Source: Jejuia sp049889775
GTDB taxonomy: Bacteria > Bacteroidota > Bacteroidia > Flavobacteriales > Flavobacteriaceae
DNA length: 64,000 nucleotides
Assembly: GCA_049889775.1 (NCBI GenBank)
Contig: JBMHCT010000035.1
Span: 248,001-312,000 of the forward strand
Direction of reading: 5' to 3'
Numbering within the stretch: position 1 is the first letter of the stretch; the number at the start of each line of letters is the position of its first letter. Under the pieces are notes generated by a model. That model saw only the letters and a list, made by a program, of their open reading frames with translations, was not told where the DNA came from and searched no databases. Both the position numbers and the translations under genes were made by a program. Below, piece after piece: positions 63,398 to 64,000 of the stretch.

Positions 63398-64000
63398 TTA
63401 AATCTCACCAGCACCAATTTGATCTATATCGCTTTTTTCATTGAAACCAATTATATGCTTGTAAATTAAATAAGCAGGATGAAATAAAAGAGACTGTACA
63501 AATAATTGACCTATACCACAAGTAACCATAGTTAAGACCAGTACTATTAAATAGATAACGAACAACAACCCAAACGTTATTAACCATTTTTTGTTACCTA
63601 GCGCAAAACTAGCTTTTATAATATCTCCAACACTTAACTCTGGATTGTAAGCAAAGAATATGAAGAAGAAAGTCATTGGCACGATAACATAAATTAATGG
63701 AATGTAGCATAACAACGCGGAAGGAATTGCAATTAGAATAGCTACGAGCATTATTAAAAATATCTTTTTCAAATACGGAGCTTTCAAAAAATGAAAAAAC
63801 TCTGATGTTTTGACTTCTTCCCCGTGATCTATTTTTTTCACCATTCTAAAATATGAAGCTGTTAAGGCATAAGTTACAGTGGCCAAAACAAAACCACCTA
63901 CAATTAGAAATAAAATGTAAACGATAGACATGCCAGCAAAAAACTCATTAAAAACATCAGGATCGTTATACCCACTTTCTTGTTGCGCTATTATCATTCC
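63398..64000 (-). CDS. Multi-pass membrane protein, 5' end outside the window
   Basis: About 200 residues are visible with five or so hydrophobic segments (VYILFLIVGGFVLATVTYAL, FLIMLVAILIAIPSALLCYI, VPMTFFFIFFAYN, LLFVIYLIVLVLTMVTCGIG). The segment ELSVGDIIKASFALGNKKWL between helices and the YLIYKHIIGF end recall DUF4013-like or 'beta-carotene monooxygenase'-mislabelled membrane proteins of flavobacteria. The frame is still open at base 64000, so the ATG at 63997 may be internal. Function unknown. Confidence 0.7.
   Translation of the reverse strand, partial: GMIIAQQESGYNDPDVFNEFFAGMSIVYILFLIVGGFVLATVTYALTASYFRMVKKIDHGEEVKTSEFFHFLKAPYLKKIFLIMLVAILIAIPSALLCYIPLIYVIVPMTFFFIFFAYNPELSVGDIIKASFALGNKKWLITFGLLFVIYLIVLVLTMVTCGIGQLFVQSLLFHPAYLIYKHIIGFNEKSDIDQIGAGEI

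Overview
The window looks like a chromosomal segment of a marine member of the Flavobacteriaceae (Bacteroidota). The evidence is AT-rich DNA, TAnnTTTG-type promoter boxes, a SusC/SusD pair, many Bacteroidota-style lipoproteins, the gliding/type IX secretion genes gldKLMN, and a protein with a T9SS C-terminal sorting domain. Coding density is high and no stretch over 300 bases lacks a gene. Species cannot be assigned from the sequence alone.

Layout: (1) 1-2800 is housekeeping: the 5' part of der, a small membrane protein, era and an FKBP-type isomerase lipoprotein. (2) 3066-19046 is a red-algal galactan region. Two GH117 anhydrogalactosidase paralogues, a DUF5060-type putative glycoside hydrolase and a kelch protein lie near a minus-strand operon. 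The operon encodes a zinc-type dehydrogenase, a KduD-like SDR, an S1 sulfatase, an aldehyde dehydrogenase (3,6-anhydro-L-galactose dehydrogenase), 3,6-anhydro-L-galactonate cycloisomerase, a mutarotase, a RhaT-like permease and GH117. An IclR regulator lies upstream, and GTTT-N-AAAC inverted repeats sit at both the operon and iclR promoters. (3) 19123-43957 is an alpha-glucan (starch/maltodextrin) utilisation locus. A minus-strand operon (MFS transporter, beta-phosphoglucomutase, GH65 phosphorylase, GH97, GH13, esterase, GH13, GH13) and a LacI-type regulator diverge from plus-strand susC-susD-susE-like, a T9SS-exported multidomain GH13 amylase and a small lipoprotein. (4) 44107-53677 holds initiator tRNA-Met, a CPXCG protein, a leucine-rich-repeat protein, an RND efflux operon, an ABC-F protein and a DUF983 protein. 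(5) 53674-64000 holds a FAD oxidoreductase, gldKLMN, a degenerate arginase-fold protein, topA and a partial membrane protein.

How the genes fit together (inference from families and context): GH117 enzymes split neoagaro-oligosaccharides and release 3,6-anhydro-L-galactose. The permease brings the sugar in; the aldehyde dehydrogenase, cycloisomerase and two further oxidoreductases convert it towards 2-keto-3-deoxygluconate. No KDG kinase or aldolase, no endo-agarase of a recognised family and no dedicated SusCD pair for this substrate are in the window, so these steps must be supplied elsewhere or by the DUF5060 protein. In the alpha-glucan locus a secreted amylase cuts starch outside the cell, SusC/D/E bind and import oligosaccharides, lipoprotein GH13s and GH97 trim them, and maltose enters through the MFS carrier for phosphorolysis by GH65 and PgmB. 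gldKLMN encode core parts of the secretion system that the amylase should use.

The least explained items are the DUF5060 enzyme with its GH117 and kelch neighbours, the repeated IclR-type operator architecture, a palindromic element repeated inside two sugar operons, a triple 95-residue repeat with calcium-loop-like motifs in the SusE-position protein, and an arginase-fold protein lacking key metal ligands beside gldK. I found no CRISPR array, insertion sequence, phage or defence system.
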